From JAVBQJ01 sp031549115 (GTDB lineage: Bacteria > Verrucomicrobiota > Lentisphaeria > Victivallales > Victivallaceae): DNA of 64,000 bases. Positions 51,487 to 60,269 of this stretch are shown piece after piece; position 1 is the first letter of the stretch; each line of letters begins with the position of its first letter. Position numbers and translations under genes: made by a program. Under the pieces are notes generated by a model. It made no database searches and had not been told where the DNA came from. It saw only the letters and a list, made by a program, of their open reading frames with translations. The stretch is from positions 1 through 64,000 of the forward strand of contig JAVBQJ010000021.1 of NCBI GenBank assembly GCA_031549115.1, written 5' to 3'.

Positions 51487-52437
51487 ATGAAACGCGCATT
51501 GGTGGGAGACGCCGACAACATTCGCCTGGGCATTCTCGGGATGACGCCCGGCAACGGGCACCCCTATTCGTGGAGCGCCATCATCAACGGGTACGATCCC
51601 GCGGCCATGAACGAACTTTGCCCTTATCCGGGAATTTGTGCCTATCTGGGCAAGGAAGCCGCGAATTCCATCGGCATCGCCGGGGTCCGGGTGACGCACG
51701 TGTATTGTAATGATCGCGCCGACGCGGAAAAAGTGGCGCGGACTTCCCGGATCGAACACGTCGTAGCCGCGCCCGAGGAGATGATCGGCCATGTGGACGC
51801 GGTTGTGATCGCGACGGATATCGGCGGCGAACATGTCACGTGGGCCCGGCCGTTTCTGGCTGCCGGTCTGCCGGTTTTCATCGACAAGCCTTTATGCGAC
51901 AACGAGGCGGACCTCTCGACTTTCATCGACTGGGAAAAAGAGGGCGCCCGGATCATGTCTTCGAGCTGCATGCGTTACTGCAAGGAGCTGGTGCCGTACC
52001 ACCGCCGCACCAGCGAGCTCGGGCAACTGCGCCATATTTTCATGCCGATGGCCAAAAACTGGGAAACGTACGGAATTCATGCGCTGGAGGCGCTCTATCC
52101 GATCCTGGGCCCCGGCTTCACCAGCGTGCGCAACGTCGGAACGACGGAGGAAAACCTGGTGATCCTGAAGCATCGCGACGGCTGTCTGGTGACCGTCGCC
52201 TGTATCAAAGACATGTTGTACGGCGGCGCGATGACGCTCGGCGGCACGGCAGGGAACAAAGTGCTTGCGTGTACCGATACCTATCAGGCGTTCCGCGATC
52301 AGTTGCTGGCGTTTATCTCCTATCTGCGTACGGGGATCCGGCCCTTTGCCTTTGCCGAAACGGTGGAATTGATGCGGCTGGTGATCGGCGGCATCCGCAG
52401 CCGCGAGCAGGGCGGGCGCGTCTTTGAATTGGATTGA
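51487..52437 (+). CDS. Gfo/Idh/MocA-family oxidoreductase
   Basis: 316 residues, cytosolic. An N-terminal Rossmann region begins at IRLGILGMTPGNGHP, which departs from the usual GxGxxG (GILGMTPGN), then HVDAVVIATDIGGEHVTWARPFLAAGLPVFIDKPLC, where the family EKP catalytic Lys motif reads DKP. The second domain includes IHALEALYPILGPG and the C-terminal ETVELMRLVIGGIRS. NAD(P)-dependent sugar or inositol oxidation is likely but unproven, given the altered dinucleotide loop. CAGGAG precedes the ATG. Convergent with the DUF4434-GH28 pair and separated from it by a terminator hairpin. Confidence 0.82.
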   Translation: MKRALVGDADNIRLGILGMTPGNGHPYSWSAIINGYDPAAMNELCPYPGICAYLGKEAANSIGIAGVRVTHVYCNDRADAEKVARTSRIEHVVAAPEEMIGHVDAVVIATDIGGEHVTWARPFLAAGLPVFIDKPLCDNEADLSTFIDWEKEGARIMSSSCMRYCKELVPYHRRTSELGQLRHIFMPMAKNWETYGIHALEALYPILGPGFTSVRNVGTTEENLVILKHRDGCLVTVACIKDMLYGGAMTLGGTAGNKVLACTDTYQAFRDQLLAFISYLRTGIRPFAFAETVELMRLVIGGIRSREQGGRVFELD

Positions 52438-52448
52438 GCGCGCGGCCG

Positions 52449-52489
52449 GTGAAAATTGACCGTCGCTTGCGTGCCCGGTCAATTTTCAC
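52449..52489. terminator. Terminator between convergent genes
   Basis: A perfect 13-bp stem (GTGAAAATTGACC and its complement) with a 15-nt loop, 12 bp after the oxidoreductase stop and 10 bp beyond the stop of the convergent DUF4434 gene. Confidence 0.6.
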
Positions 52490-52498
52490 ACGATTGTT

Positions 52499-53470
52499 TT
52501 AGAATTTGCCGCGGAAGTCTTTGGCGCGGGCGGGGAGGTTGGCGTATTCGCAGTAGCGGTCGTACAGGCCTCCGGCGCTCGGATACATGCTGTTCGGACT
52601 CATGAAGTGGGGAAACTCGAAGGAGATGCCTTCGGAAATTCCGGCGGCCTCGGCGGATTCGAGCTTCCACAGGAATTTTTCCCAGTTGATCGGCGGGAAG
52701 CGCCACGGCATATCGCGGTCGAAGCTTTCGACGTTGCTCCAACAGGTGATGCCGTAACGGTTGGCCAGTTCGCGCGTCACCTGGAGATAATCCTTGAGTT
52801 CCGGATAATCGACGTGGCCGTCCTGAAAGGCGACGATATCGACGGCGCCGGCGATCTTGGAGAAAATCTCATTCCAGTGCTCGGCATGGGCCGCCGGGGT
52901 CAGCACTTCGAGGTCCTTCTCGCCGCAGGCGTCGGCGGCTTTGACGCCGGCGAAATACGGGGAGATCAGCGTCGGCTTGTTGCCGGAAAGCTTCTTGGCG
53001 TAGGTTCCCTGTTCGACGAACAGCCGGATCACGCCGGGGTCGTTGGCGCGGACTTCATGGGTCAGATACCAGCCCTTGAATGCCTTGCGATGGCCGTAGA
53101 GCGAATGGATTTCGGCGATGATATCGCGGTTGAAGGCGATTTCCTTGTCGAAGTCTTCGTCGGTCCAGCTGGAGCCGCAGTTTTTGGCGACGCCGTGGCA
53201 GGTGCCGGCGAAAAACTCCAAGTCGTGCTTCTCCGCCAGCTCCAGAAACATGTCCATCAGATCCACCGGCGGCCGGTGCCGCAGCCCGAAACGGGGAATC
53301 ACCTCCGACGGGTAGGTCATCCAATAGCCGTTGGCGCAGCGGATCATGATGACCCGGCGCATTCCCATCGCCTTCATCGCGGCGAAGTCGTTGTCCCACT
53401 CATGGTAGCCCCAGTTCTGATGCGGGATGTCGAAGGTGATTTCGTCCAGAAAAGTTCCTGTGATTCTCAT
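52499..53470 (-). CDS. DUF4434-type TIM-barrel protein
   Basis: 323 residues, no signal peptide. It starts MRITGTFLDEITFDIPHQNWG, continues DFAAMKAMGMRRVIMIRCANGYWM, FFAGTCHG, FKGWYLTHEVRANDPG, KPTLISPYFAG, VDIVAFQDGHVDY and a C-terminal FEFPHFMSPNS. This is the DUF4434 barrel layout, in which conserved Glu/Asp at strand ends (YLTHE, FQDGH) suggest glycoside hydrolase activity not yet assigned. GGAG lies 11 bp before the ATG. Second gene after GH28 (36-bp gap), so likely part of the same pectin-type oligosaccharide unit. Distantly similar to 14647-15708. Confidence 0.75.
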   Translation of the reverse strand: MRITGTFLDEITFDIPHQNWGYHEWDNDFAAMKAMGMRRVIMIRCANGYWMTYPSEVIPRFGLRHRPPVDLMDMFLELAEKHDLEFFAGTCHGVAKNCGSSWTDEDFDKEIAFNRDIIAEIHSLYGHRKAFKGWYLTHEVRANDPGVIRLFVEQGTYAKKLSGNKPTLISPYFAGVKAADACGEKDLEVLTPAAHAEHWNEIFSKIAGAVDIVAFQDGHVDYPELKDYLQVTRELANRYGITCWSNVESFDRDMPWRFPPINWEKFLWKLESAEAAGISEGISFEFPHFMSPNSMYPSAGGLYDRYCEYANLPARAKDFRGKF

Positions 53471-53506
53471 AGTGCCATATTCTCCATGTTGGTTATGGTA
53501 GTTTGT

Positions 53507-54802
53507 TTATTTTTCCAGGACAATGGCTTCGCAGCCGGGCTGGTCGCAGGTGATGCGCACGTTTTCCATCTCCGGCATCGCGATGCCGCGCAGGCGCAGG
53601 CCGCCCGATTTCCAGTGGCCGCCCCAATGGCTCGGCGCCGCGCTCTCCGGATTCTCGGTCGCCGGAACTTCCGGCAGGTCGGCGACGTGCATGGTGATAT
53701 CATGGAAACGCAAGTCGGAGATGGCGCCGGGAATGTCGCTGCCGATATAGCTGGTCGCCACACTTTCGATGCTCATCCCGGAGAAAGACAGATTGCGGAT
53801 GTATCCGGCGTAATCTTTCCGCGGCGTCTCATTGCCGGCCCAGATGAAGAACGCCTGCCCGACGTTGCGCATCACGATGTTCTGAAAACGGATGTTTTCG
53901 ATCGGCGTTCCGTGCTCGATCTTTAACGCGGACACCGGCGTAATCGACAGAATATCGATCCCGTGCCGCGAGTCGTAGATCACCAGGTCGCTGAAAATCA
54001 CATCCTGAATCGGCGCATCCCCCTCGTAACCGATCCGGATCGCGCAGGTCGCACAGGAGAAAATGCAATTCGACACCACAATCCGGCTGCAGGGCCGGAA
54101 GCGTCCGAGCCGGTTGGGGTCGCTTTTCAGCGCGATGCAGTCGTCTCCGGCTTCGATGTCACAGTTGGCGATCCGGACCTGTTGGGAACAATCGATGTCG
54201 ATGGCATCGGTGTTCGGGCCGTTGCGCGGATTGCGGATCGTCACTCCGTCGATCGAGGCGCGCCGGCAATCCACCAGCCACAGAGTATAGGCGGCCGCGT
54301 TTTTCACCGTGATGCCGGAAATGCGAATATCGCTGCAACCGGCCAGATACACCGTCACCGGGCGCAGCGGGCGCGGTTTGTAGACATTGTAGTTGATGAC
54401 CGGTTGATTGGCTGCGAGCGTTTCGTCGGTGTCGCCGGAGTAGTATTCTTTCTCCCAGAACGCGGCGCCGCTGCCGTCCAGAGTGCCTTCGCCGGTGATG
54501 GCGACCTCCTGTCGGTCGATGCCGTAGAGGAAGTAATGTGCCAGCCAGTTGTCGCCGACAGCCGGGTCGCGGTAATGGTCGGCGATGTCCGGTGACGCGC
54601 GCAACACCGCGCCGCGTTCCAGCACGATGGTCAGCTTGTCGATCAATTCGATGCCGCCGGCGAGGTAATCACCGGCGGGAAAATGCAATTCGCCGCCGCC
54701 GGCCGCCGCCAGTGCCGCCAACGCCCGGGCAATTGCCCCGGTGTTCAGCGTCCTGCCGTCACCCCTGGCTCCGAAGTCCAATACGTTTACTTTCACGATC
54801 AT
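53507..54802 (-). CDS. GH28 polygalacturonase-like glycosidase
   Basis: 431 residues, right-handed beta-helix, no signal peptide. The pectate-lyase-3-like N-terminus VNVLDFGARGDGRTLNTGAI is followed by GEGTLDGSGAAFWE and the GH28 catalytic blocks: NTDAIDIDCS (NTD), EAGDDCIALKS (DD), SRHGIDILS (H) and IRIGYEG. It would cleave galacturonides or related uronide oligomers in the cytoplasm. The ATG at 54802 sits one base after AAAGG; the GTG six bases downstream has better spacing and may be the true start. Promoter and palindrome TTTAAACGTTTAAA lie upstream. Heads a two-gene operon with the DUF4434 protein. Confidence 0.9.
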   Translation of the reverse strand: MIVKVNVLDFGARGDGRTLNTGAIARALAALAAAGGGELHFPAGDYLAGGIELIDKLTIVLERGAVLRASPDIADHYRDPAVGDNWLAHYFLYGIDRQEVAITGEGTLDGSGAAFWEKEYYSGDTDETLAANQPVINYNVYKPRPLRPVTVYLAGCSDIRISGITVKNAAAYTLWLVDCRRASIDGVTIRNPRNGPNTDAIDIDCSQQVRIANCDIEAGDDCIALKSDPNRLGRFRPCSRIVVSNCIFSCATCAIRIGYEGDAPIQDVIFSDLVIYDSRHGIDILSITPVSALKIEHGTPIENIRFQNIVMRNVGQAFFIWAGNETPRKDYAGYIRNLSFSGMSIESVATSYIGSDIPGAISDLRFHDITMHVADLPEVPATENPESAAPSHWGGHWKSGGLRLRGIAMPEMENVRITCDQPGCEAIVLEK

Positions 54803-54833
54803 GCCTTTCCATGAAAAATCCCTCTTCCTAATC

Positions 54834-54877
54834 AATATAAAGCGGGAATTTGAAAAAACAAGGTTTAAACGTTTAAA
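54834..54877 (-). promoter_or_regulatory. Promoter and palindromic operator of the GH28 operon
   Basis: On the minus strand TTGTTT (54861-54856), a 16-bp spacer and TATATT (54839-54834). Directly upstream, 54864-54877 is the 14-bp perfect palindrome TTTAAACGTTTAAA, a LacI-type operator form that also occurs (12 bp) at 14613-14624. Confidence 0.6.
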
Positions 54878-54911
54878 TTTGTCAACTTCACTCAGCCGCC
54901 GTCGCGCGTAC

Positions 54912-55094
54912 GAATGACCGGCAGGGAGTGAGCAGCGAATGGAGTTTTTGCCGCCCGGTGGCGGCAAAAACGTGTAAGGCGAGCGCAGCTTGAGTGATCG
55001 GGGTGGGGATGGGGAGCCCTCGCGTGAGTCGGGGCACAATGCGGCCCCGCATCCGCCACTCAAAATCCCCACACCCGCCGCACCGGCGGCGCAC
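54912..55094. repeat. Dispersed intergenic repeat, copy 3
   Basis: Shorter copy lacking the 39-nt 5' block. The hairpin is at 54944-54971 (GTTTTTGCCGCC, loop CGGT), followed by CGTGTAAGGCGAGC as in copy 2 and a 20-nt block at 55029-55048 matching copy 1 with one mismatch, then CCCGCCGCACCGGCGGCGCAC. It fills the spacer between the GH28 start and the nadE stop. Confidence 0.8.
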
Positions 55095-55126
55095 AATTCA
55101 CCGCCGCCGATACAGCCTTCCGCCGC

Positions 55127-57112
55127 CTATTCGCTGCGTTTGGAGTATTCGCTCCAGTCGGTGCGGTTGCGGTTGCTGCGGACGCCGGCGGACGGCGCGT
55201 CGGTGGAGAGCCAGCAATCGCTTGCGGCGTCCGACGGCATCAGCCAGGCGCTGTGCGCCGAGAGGCTGATGGTGCCGATCCGCGGGCCGTCCGGCGCGCA
55301 GTTGCGCTTGTACTGCTGGGTGAAGAAACGGGTCAGGAAGATCGTCAGGGTCTTGCTGATTTTCTCGCTGTCGAAAACATTGCGGAACGCCTGTTCGGCC
55401 AGGTACTTGATCTTTTCCGGCGTCGCGCCGTAACGGACGAAGTGATAAAGGAAGAAATCGTGCAGCTGGTACGGTCCGATGAGGTCTTCGGTTTTCTGTT
55501 CGATGCTGCCGCCTTCGCCCGGCGGCAGCAGTTCGGGGCTGGCCGGCGTGTCGATAATGCTGTCCACCACTTTGGCCAGCGCTTCGTCGCCGGCGCGGCA
55601 GAAATATTCGAGCATATACGGGATCAGTGTTTTCGGCACCGATGCGTTGACATTGTACATCGCCATGTGATCGCCGTTAAAGGTGGACCAGCCGATGGCG
55701 CTTTCGGACATGTCGCAGGTTCCGATTACCAGTCCGTCTTCCTGGTTGGCCAGACTCATCAGAATCTTGGTCCGCTCCCGCGACTGGACATTTTCATACA
55801 GGGTATTGTGCTCCTGCGGATCATGCTCGATGGCGGTGAAGTGCTGCAGGCAGGCCTCTTTGATGTCGATTTCCACCAACTCGGTGCCCAAACAGCGGCA
55901 CAACTCCATCGTATTGTCGTAGGTGACGGAACTGGTTCCGAATCCCGGCATCGTCACCGCCATGATATCGGAGGCGGGACGGCCCAGCAGGATCATGCTC
56001 TGGGAGGCCACCAGCAGCGCCAGGGTGGAATCCCAGCCGCCCGATACGCCGATGATCAGGCGCTTGGCGTTGACGTGTTCGACACGTTTGGCCAGCGCGC
56101 TCGCCTGAATGGTAAAGGCTTCGCTGCAGGCGGCGTCGCGTTCATCCTCGGTTTCCGGAACAAAGGGCGTCGGCGTGATGTGGGCGAAACGCAGGTCCGG
56201 CGAACTGCTCAGGGCGTTGAGCCGGACCGAACGGTACTCGCTGGTGGTGATATCGGGGAACAGGCCGTCCAGCCGCCGCAGCGAGGTCAGTTTTTCCATG
56301 TCGATATCGGCATAGATGATACTGTGATTCCGGATGAAGCGCGGGCCTTCGGTGTGAATTTTGCCGTTTTCCGCGATCACGGCATGACCGCCGCAGACAA
56401 AACTGGTGGTCGATTCCTGAGGACCGCTGGAGCAGTAAACGTAACCGGAGAAACAGCGCGCGCTCTGCGCCGCCAGCAAATTGATTCGGAAGTCGGCCTT
56501 GTTGATCACCTCCTGGCTGGCGGCCAGATTGAAAATCAGTCGGGCGCCGGCTTCGGCCAGCAGGCTGGACGGCGGGCGCGGCACCCAGAAGTCTTCGCCC
56601 AGTTCGATGGCGAATTTGAAATCGGGACCGGCGGAAAACAACAGGTCGGTTCCGAACGGCACCGGTACATCCTGGCCATTCAGCGAATACATGATATTCT
56701 TGATCTCGGCGCCGCTGGTGAAGTGGCGCCCGCCATTGCATTCGCGCGAGCCGTTCATCACGCTCTTGGGGACGAATCCGGCGACCTTGCCGTCCTGCAG
56801 CACGGCGGCGACATCGTACAGGGCATTCTGGTAACGCAACGGCAATCCGACGATTACGACCTGATTGTGGTCTTTGACCGACAACGCGATTTTCAATAAT
56901 GACCGCTCCGCCCAGTCGAGCAGGCGCTTCTGGTAAAACAGGTCGCCGCAGGAGCTCCCGGTCAATGATAATTCCGGAAAAACAATGGCATTGGCGGAGG
57001 ATTTCGACGCCTCCCGCACCAGGTCGATGATGCGGTCGGTGTTGTAGGCCACATCCGCCACCCGCATTTCCGGAACCACAGCTGCCACGCGAAAGAAACC
57101 GAACATATCCAC
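55127..57112 (-). CDS. nadE: NAD synthetase with degenerate glutaminase domain
   Basis: 661 residues. Residues 1-300 have the nitrilase fold of glutamine-dependent NAD synthetase; 340-600 are the synthetase with the ATP loop GVSGGWDSTLAL and IGTCDMSESAIGWSTFNGDHMAMYN. Of the glutaminase triad, Glu47 (FPELSLTG) and Lys116 (VPKSV) remain, but the nucleophile position in IELGEDFWVP is Gly172 where the family has Cys (ICEDxW), and the usual YLPNYxEFYEKR loop is replaced by VMNGSRECNGGR. The enzyme may therefore use free ammonia. The C-terminal 40 residues are Ser/Arg-rich and end beside repeat copy 3. Single gene, divergent from birA-oadGAB. Confidence 0.9.
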   Translation of the reverse strand: MDMFGFFRVAAVVPEMRVADVAYNTDRIIDLVREASKSSANAIVFPELSLTGSSCGDLFYQKRLLDWAERSLLKIALSVKDHNQVVIVGLPLRYQNALYDVAAVLQDGKVAGFVPKSVMNGSRECNGGRHFTSGAEIKNIMYSLNGQDVPVPFGTDLLFSAGPDFKFAIELGEDFWVPRPPSSLLAEAGARLIFNLAASQEVINKADFRINLLAAQSARCFSGYVYCSSGPQESTTSFVCGGHAVIAENGKIHTEGPRFIRNHSIIYADIDMEKLTSLRRLDGLFPDITTSEYRSVRLNALSSSPDLRFAHITPTPFVPETEDERDAACSEAFTIQASALAKRVEHVNAKRLIIGVSGGWDSTLALLVASQSMILLGRPASDIMAVTMPGFGTSSVTYDNTMELCRCLGTELVEIDIKEACLQHFTAIEHDPQEHNTLYENVQSRERTKILMSLANQEDGLVIGTCDMSESAIGWSTFNGDHMAMYNVNASVPKTLIPYMLEYFCRAGDEALAKVVDSIIDTPASPELLPPGEGGSIEQKTEDLIGPYQLHDFFLYHFVRYGATPEKIKYLAEQAFRNVFDSEKISKTLTIFLTRFFTQQYKRNCAPDGPRIGTISLSAHSAWLMPSDAASDCWLSTDAPSAGVRSNRNRTDWSEYSKRSE

Positions 57113-57291
57113 CTCCTGGGTAGGGAGTTAAAGAAATAACGCACGAGTTCTCTTTTCCGGATGTCCGCCATCACGGATTATTCCATGAGTGACAATAGCG
57201 CCACTTCGGGGATAAGGCAAGTAAAAATTCGAGTTTTTTCAGCAAAAAATTACCTCAACTCCTGCGGCCGCATTACCCGGCCGGCGGAAAT

Positions 57292-57320
57292 TTGAATTTT
57301 TCCCGTTGAAACGATATAGT
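57292..57320 (+). promoter_or_regulatory. Putative sigma70 promoter of birA-oadGAB
   Basis: TTGAAT, a 17-bp spacer and TATAGT, 30 bp upstream of the birA start in the AT-rich divergent spacer shared with nadE. Confidence 0.6.
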
Positions 57321-57350
57321 GATAGGATCGAAATATAAGGAGATCGGCGG

Positions 57351-58109
57351 TTGAAAAAGGTGGAATTGTTTTGCTTCGAGGAGTTGGATTCGACCAACGC
57401 CTATGCCCGGCGCGAATTTGCCGCGCTGCCGGACGGCGCGCTGGTGGCGGCATTCCGCCAGAGCGCCGGACGCGGACGGCTGGGGCGGCAGTGGCATTCG
57501 GCGTCGGGAGCCGGAATTTACGCCAGTCTGGTGATGAAAGAGTGCGCCGATCCGTTTCTGGCGACGATGGTGGTTTCGCTGGGGGCGCTGGATCTGTTGC
57601 GGCGGGAAGTTCCCGATCTGAAAGTATGGCTGAAGTGGCCCAACGATCTGTATGTCGAGGACCGCAAATTGGCCGGAGTGCTGTGCGAAACCGTGCTCGG
57701 CGCCGGAAACCGTCTCGAGGGCGTGATCGCCGGAATCGGCATCAATGTCAATCTGTCTGACGCGGCGCTGGCGCAAATCGATCTGCCGGCAACCAGCCTG
57801 GCGCATGAAAAAAAATGCGTTTTTTGTGTCGAAAAATTGCTTTCCGGACTGGTAGAGATGCTGAAATGGCGCTATATTACCCTGATTACCGACGCGTCCG
57901 GATTGGCGGAAGCGTGGCGGCGCGCGAATGCGCTGGTCGGCGTCGAGGTGACGCTGGTGACGGCGCAGGGCGAGGTTTCCGGGCGTGTCGCCGAGATTGA
58001 TGCGGGGGGCCGGCTGGTGTTGGCACTTCCGGATGGGAGCAGACGGCCTTTTTCCGCCGCCGATGTGCGTCTGTCGCGGGAAAGCCTGCGGCAGATGCGG
58101 GAAAAATGA
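57351..58109 (+). CDS. birA: Biotin-[carboxyl carrier protein] ligase
   Basis: 252 residues; activates biotin with ATP and attaches it to a carrier Lys. Motifs: FEELDSTNAYAR, AGRGRLGRQW (adenylate-binding loop, normally GRGRRG), KWPNDLYVEDRKLAGVL, GIGINVNL and the C-terminal SH3-like GEVSGRVAEIDAGGRLVL. It lacks the N-terminal winged-helix repressor domain of group II BirA, so it is a pure ligase. The start is TTG at 57351 with AAGGAG 8 bp upstream. Its neighbours encode the biotinylated OadA subunit, a direct functional link: the substrate is made from the same operon. Confidence 0.93.
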   Translation: MKKVELFCFEELDSTNAYARREFAALPDGALVAAFRQSAGRGRLGRQWHSASGAGIYASLVMKECADPFLATMVVSLGALDLLRREVPDLKVWLKWPNDLYVEDRKLAGVLCETVLGAGNRLEGVIAGIGINVNLSDAALAQIDLPATSLAHEKKCVFCVEKLLSGLVEMLKWRYITLITDASGLAEAWRRANALVGVEVTLVTAQGEVSGRVAEIDAGGRLVLALPDGSRRPFSAADVRLSRESLRQMREK

Positions 58110-58161
58110 CGAATTTATTGCTGGATCAGGCTATAATATAAACAGGAAGAAAGGTGAAAGT

Positions 58162-58401
58162 ATGAATCCGCTGTTGACCGATGGACTCAAATTGCTGGTC
58201 ATGGGAATGGGCACGGTGTTCGTGTTCCTGGTGATCATGATTTTTCTGATGGGAGTGTTGGGGAAGGTCTGTGAACCGTTCAAGCATCTTCTGGCCGCTC
58301 CCGCTCCGGCTGCGCCGAAACCGGCGAAGAGCTCTTCCGATGAAGCGGCCGTTGCCGCCGCCGCCTGCGCCGCCGTGCACTTCAAGCGTAACAATCAATA
58401 A
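58162..58401 (+). CDS. oadG: Na+-translocating decarboxylase gamma subunit
   Basis: 79 residues: short N-terminus MNPLLTDGLKLLVMGMGTVF, one membrane helix (VFVFLVIMIFLMGVLGKV), then an Ala/Pro-rich linker (AAPAPAAPKPAKSS) and a hydrophilic tail. This is the size and topology of OadG, which holds the decarboxylase complex together and binds zinc near its C-terminus. AGAAAGG precedes the ATG at 58162. It is placed between birA and oadA, the usual oadG-oadA-oadB order. The sequence is too short to show catalytic residues; identification depends on context and topology. Confidence 0.88.
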   Translation: MNPLLTDGLKLLVMGMGTVFVFLVIMIFLMGVLGKVCEPFKHLLAAPAPAAPKPAKSSSDEAAVAAAACAAVHFKRNNQ

Positions 58402-58441
58402 AGCCACTGTCATAATAATTCATAATAGTTAAGGAGATGAG

Positions 58442-60265
58442 ATGAAAAAAATCGGATTTATGGACACTTCGTTCCGCGACGGATTCCAATCCTGCGTCGG
58501 AGCGCGCGCCAAGACCGATGACTTCCTGCCGGCGCTGGTCGCGGCGGTGGAAGCCGGAATCGATTACATTGAAATCGGCGGCGGTGCCCGTTTCCAGAGC
58601 TTGTATTTCTACTGCCAGGAAGACGCCTTCGAAATGATGGACCGCTGCCGCGCCGCGGTCGGCCCGAACGTCAACTTCCAGACTCTCGCCCGCGGCAACA
58701 ACGTGGTGGGGCTGATTTCCCAATCCAGCGATATCATCGATCTGCATGCGAAAATGTTCAAGAAGCATGGTATCACCACGATCCGCAACTTCGATGCGCT
58801 CAACGACGTGCGCAACGTTTCGTACTCCGGCCGCTGCATTCACAACGCCGGTTTGAAGCATCAGATCTCCGTGACCATGATGGGATTGCCTCCGGGCCTG
58901 GATGAGAAATACGCCCATACGCCCGCCTTTTATATCGACAGCTTGAAGTCGTTTCTCGACGACGGCGTCCCGTTCGAAAGCGTCGCGTTCAAGGATGCCT
59001 CCGGCACCTCGACTCCGGTGACGGTCTTTGAAACCATCAAACAGGCGCGCAAGCTGCTCGGCAACGATGTGCGGATTCAATTCCACACCCACGACACCGC
59101 CGGGATGGCGGTCGCCTGCAACATGGCGGCGATCGAAGCCGGCGCGGACACCATCGACCTGGCGATGAGCCCGATGTCCGGCGGCACTTGCCAGGCCGAT
59201 ATCCTGGTGATGTGGCAGCGCCTGCGCGGCACCGAATATTCGCTCGACATCGATCCGGAAAAGATCATGAAGGCCGAGCGCGTCTTCGAAGAATTCATGG
59301 AAAAGTATTTCATGCCGCCGGAATCCATGCAGGTCAGCCCGAAGATCATCTTTTCCCCGATGCCGGGCGGCGCTCTGACCGCGAATACCCAGATGATGCG
59401 CGACAACAACTGTCTCGACAAATACGACGCGGCGATCGCGGAAATGCGCGAAGTGGTGGCCAAGGGCGGCTTCGGCACCTCGGTGACTCCGGTATCGCAG
59501 TTCTACTTCCAGCAGGCCTTTTCCAACGTGATGCAGGGCAAGTGGAAGAAGATGACCGACGGCTACGGCAAAATGGTCCTCGGCTACTTCGGCCGTACCC
59601 CCGCCGCCCCGGATCCGGAAATCGTCAAGATCGCCAGCGAGCAGCTCGGGTTGGAACCCACCACCGAAGACGTCCGCGCGATCAACGACCGCAATCCGAA
59701 GCTGGGCGTGGAGGTGATGAAGCAGCGGCTGGAAGCGGCCGGCCTGCCGACCACCGATGAAAATATTTTCATCGTCGCGACCTGCGACGAAAAAGGCCTT
59801 GAATTTCTGAAGGGCAACAAGCCCGCCGGCATCCGTTACAAGGAAGCGCCGAAGGCCGCCGCACCGGCTGCCGCCGCGCCGAAGGCCGATCAGAGCGCCT
59901 ACACCGCGAACGTCGACGGCAAGTCGGTCAAGGTCGAAGTCAACGCTGCCGGCGACGCCTACACCGCGACGGTCGGCGGCAAGCGCTTCACCGTGAAATT
60001 CGGCGAAGCCGCCGCCGCGAAAGAAGCGGGTGCGCCGAAGGGCGCCGGTTTCAACGTGCACAGCCCGCTTCCGGGTACGATCATGAAGTTGCTGGTGGGC
60101 GAGGGCGACGAAGTCGAAGCCGGCCAGACCATCCTGATCATCGAAGCGATGAAGATGGAAACCGAAATCAAGACCGAAAAGGGCGGCACCGTTGCCCAGA
60201 TCATGGTGGCTCCGGGCAATATCATCGCGGCGGAAGCCGTGGTGGCGGTCATCGAGGAGAACTGA
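58442..60265 (+). CDS. oadA: Oxaloacetate decarboxylase-type alpha subunit, biotinylated
   Basis: 607 residues. The carboxyltransferase barrel (GFMDTSFRDGFQS, metal-binding HTHDTAGMAVACNMAA, SVAFKDASG with the catalytic Lys, PMSGGTCQ) is followed by the conserved PYC_OADA region, an Ala/Pro linker and a C-terminal biotinyl domain with Lys571 in IEAMKMETE. It transfers the carboxyl of a 2-oxo/malonyl-type substrate to biotin; oxaloacetate is most likely but glutaconyl- or methylmalonyl-CoA decarboxylases use related parts. The usual DTTLRDAHQS reads DTSFRDGFQS. Soluble, docks to OadB/OadG. Followed after 4 bp by oadB, whose ribosome site GAGGAG lies in its last codons. Confidence 0.92.
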   Translation: MKKIGFMDTSFRDGFQSCVGARAKTDDFLPALVAAVEAGIDYIEIGGGARFQSLYFYCQEDAFEMMDRCRAAVGPNVNFQTLARGNNVVGLISQSSDIIDLHAKMFKKHGITTIRNFDALNDVRNVSYSGRCIHNAGLKHQISVTMMGLPPGLDEKYAHTPAFYIDSLKSFLDDGVPFESVAFKDASGTSTPVTVFETIKQARKLLGNDVRIQFHTHDTAGMAVACNMAAIEAGADTIDLAMSPMSGGTCQADILVMWQRLRGTEYSLDIDPEKIMKAERVFEEFMEKYFMPPESMQVSPKIIFSPMPGGALTANTQMMRDNNCLDKYDAAIAEMREVVAKGGFGTSVTPVSQFYFQQAFSNVMQGKWKKMTDGYGKMVLGYFGRTPAAPDPEIVKIASEQLGLEPTTEDVRAINDRNPKLGVEVMKQRLEAAGLPTTDENIFIVATCDEKGLEFLKGNKPAGIRYKEAPKAAAPAAAAPKADQSAYTANVDGKSVKVEVNAAGDAYTATVGGKRFTVKFGEAAAAKEAGAPKGAGFNVHSPLPGTIMKLLVGEGDEVEAGQTILIIEAMKMETEIKTEKGGTVAQIMVAPGNIIAAEAVVAVIEEN

Positions 60266-60269
60266 GCAA

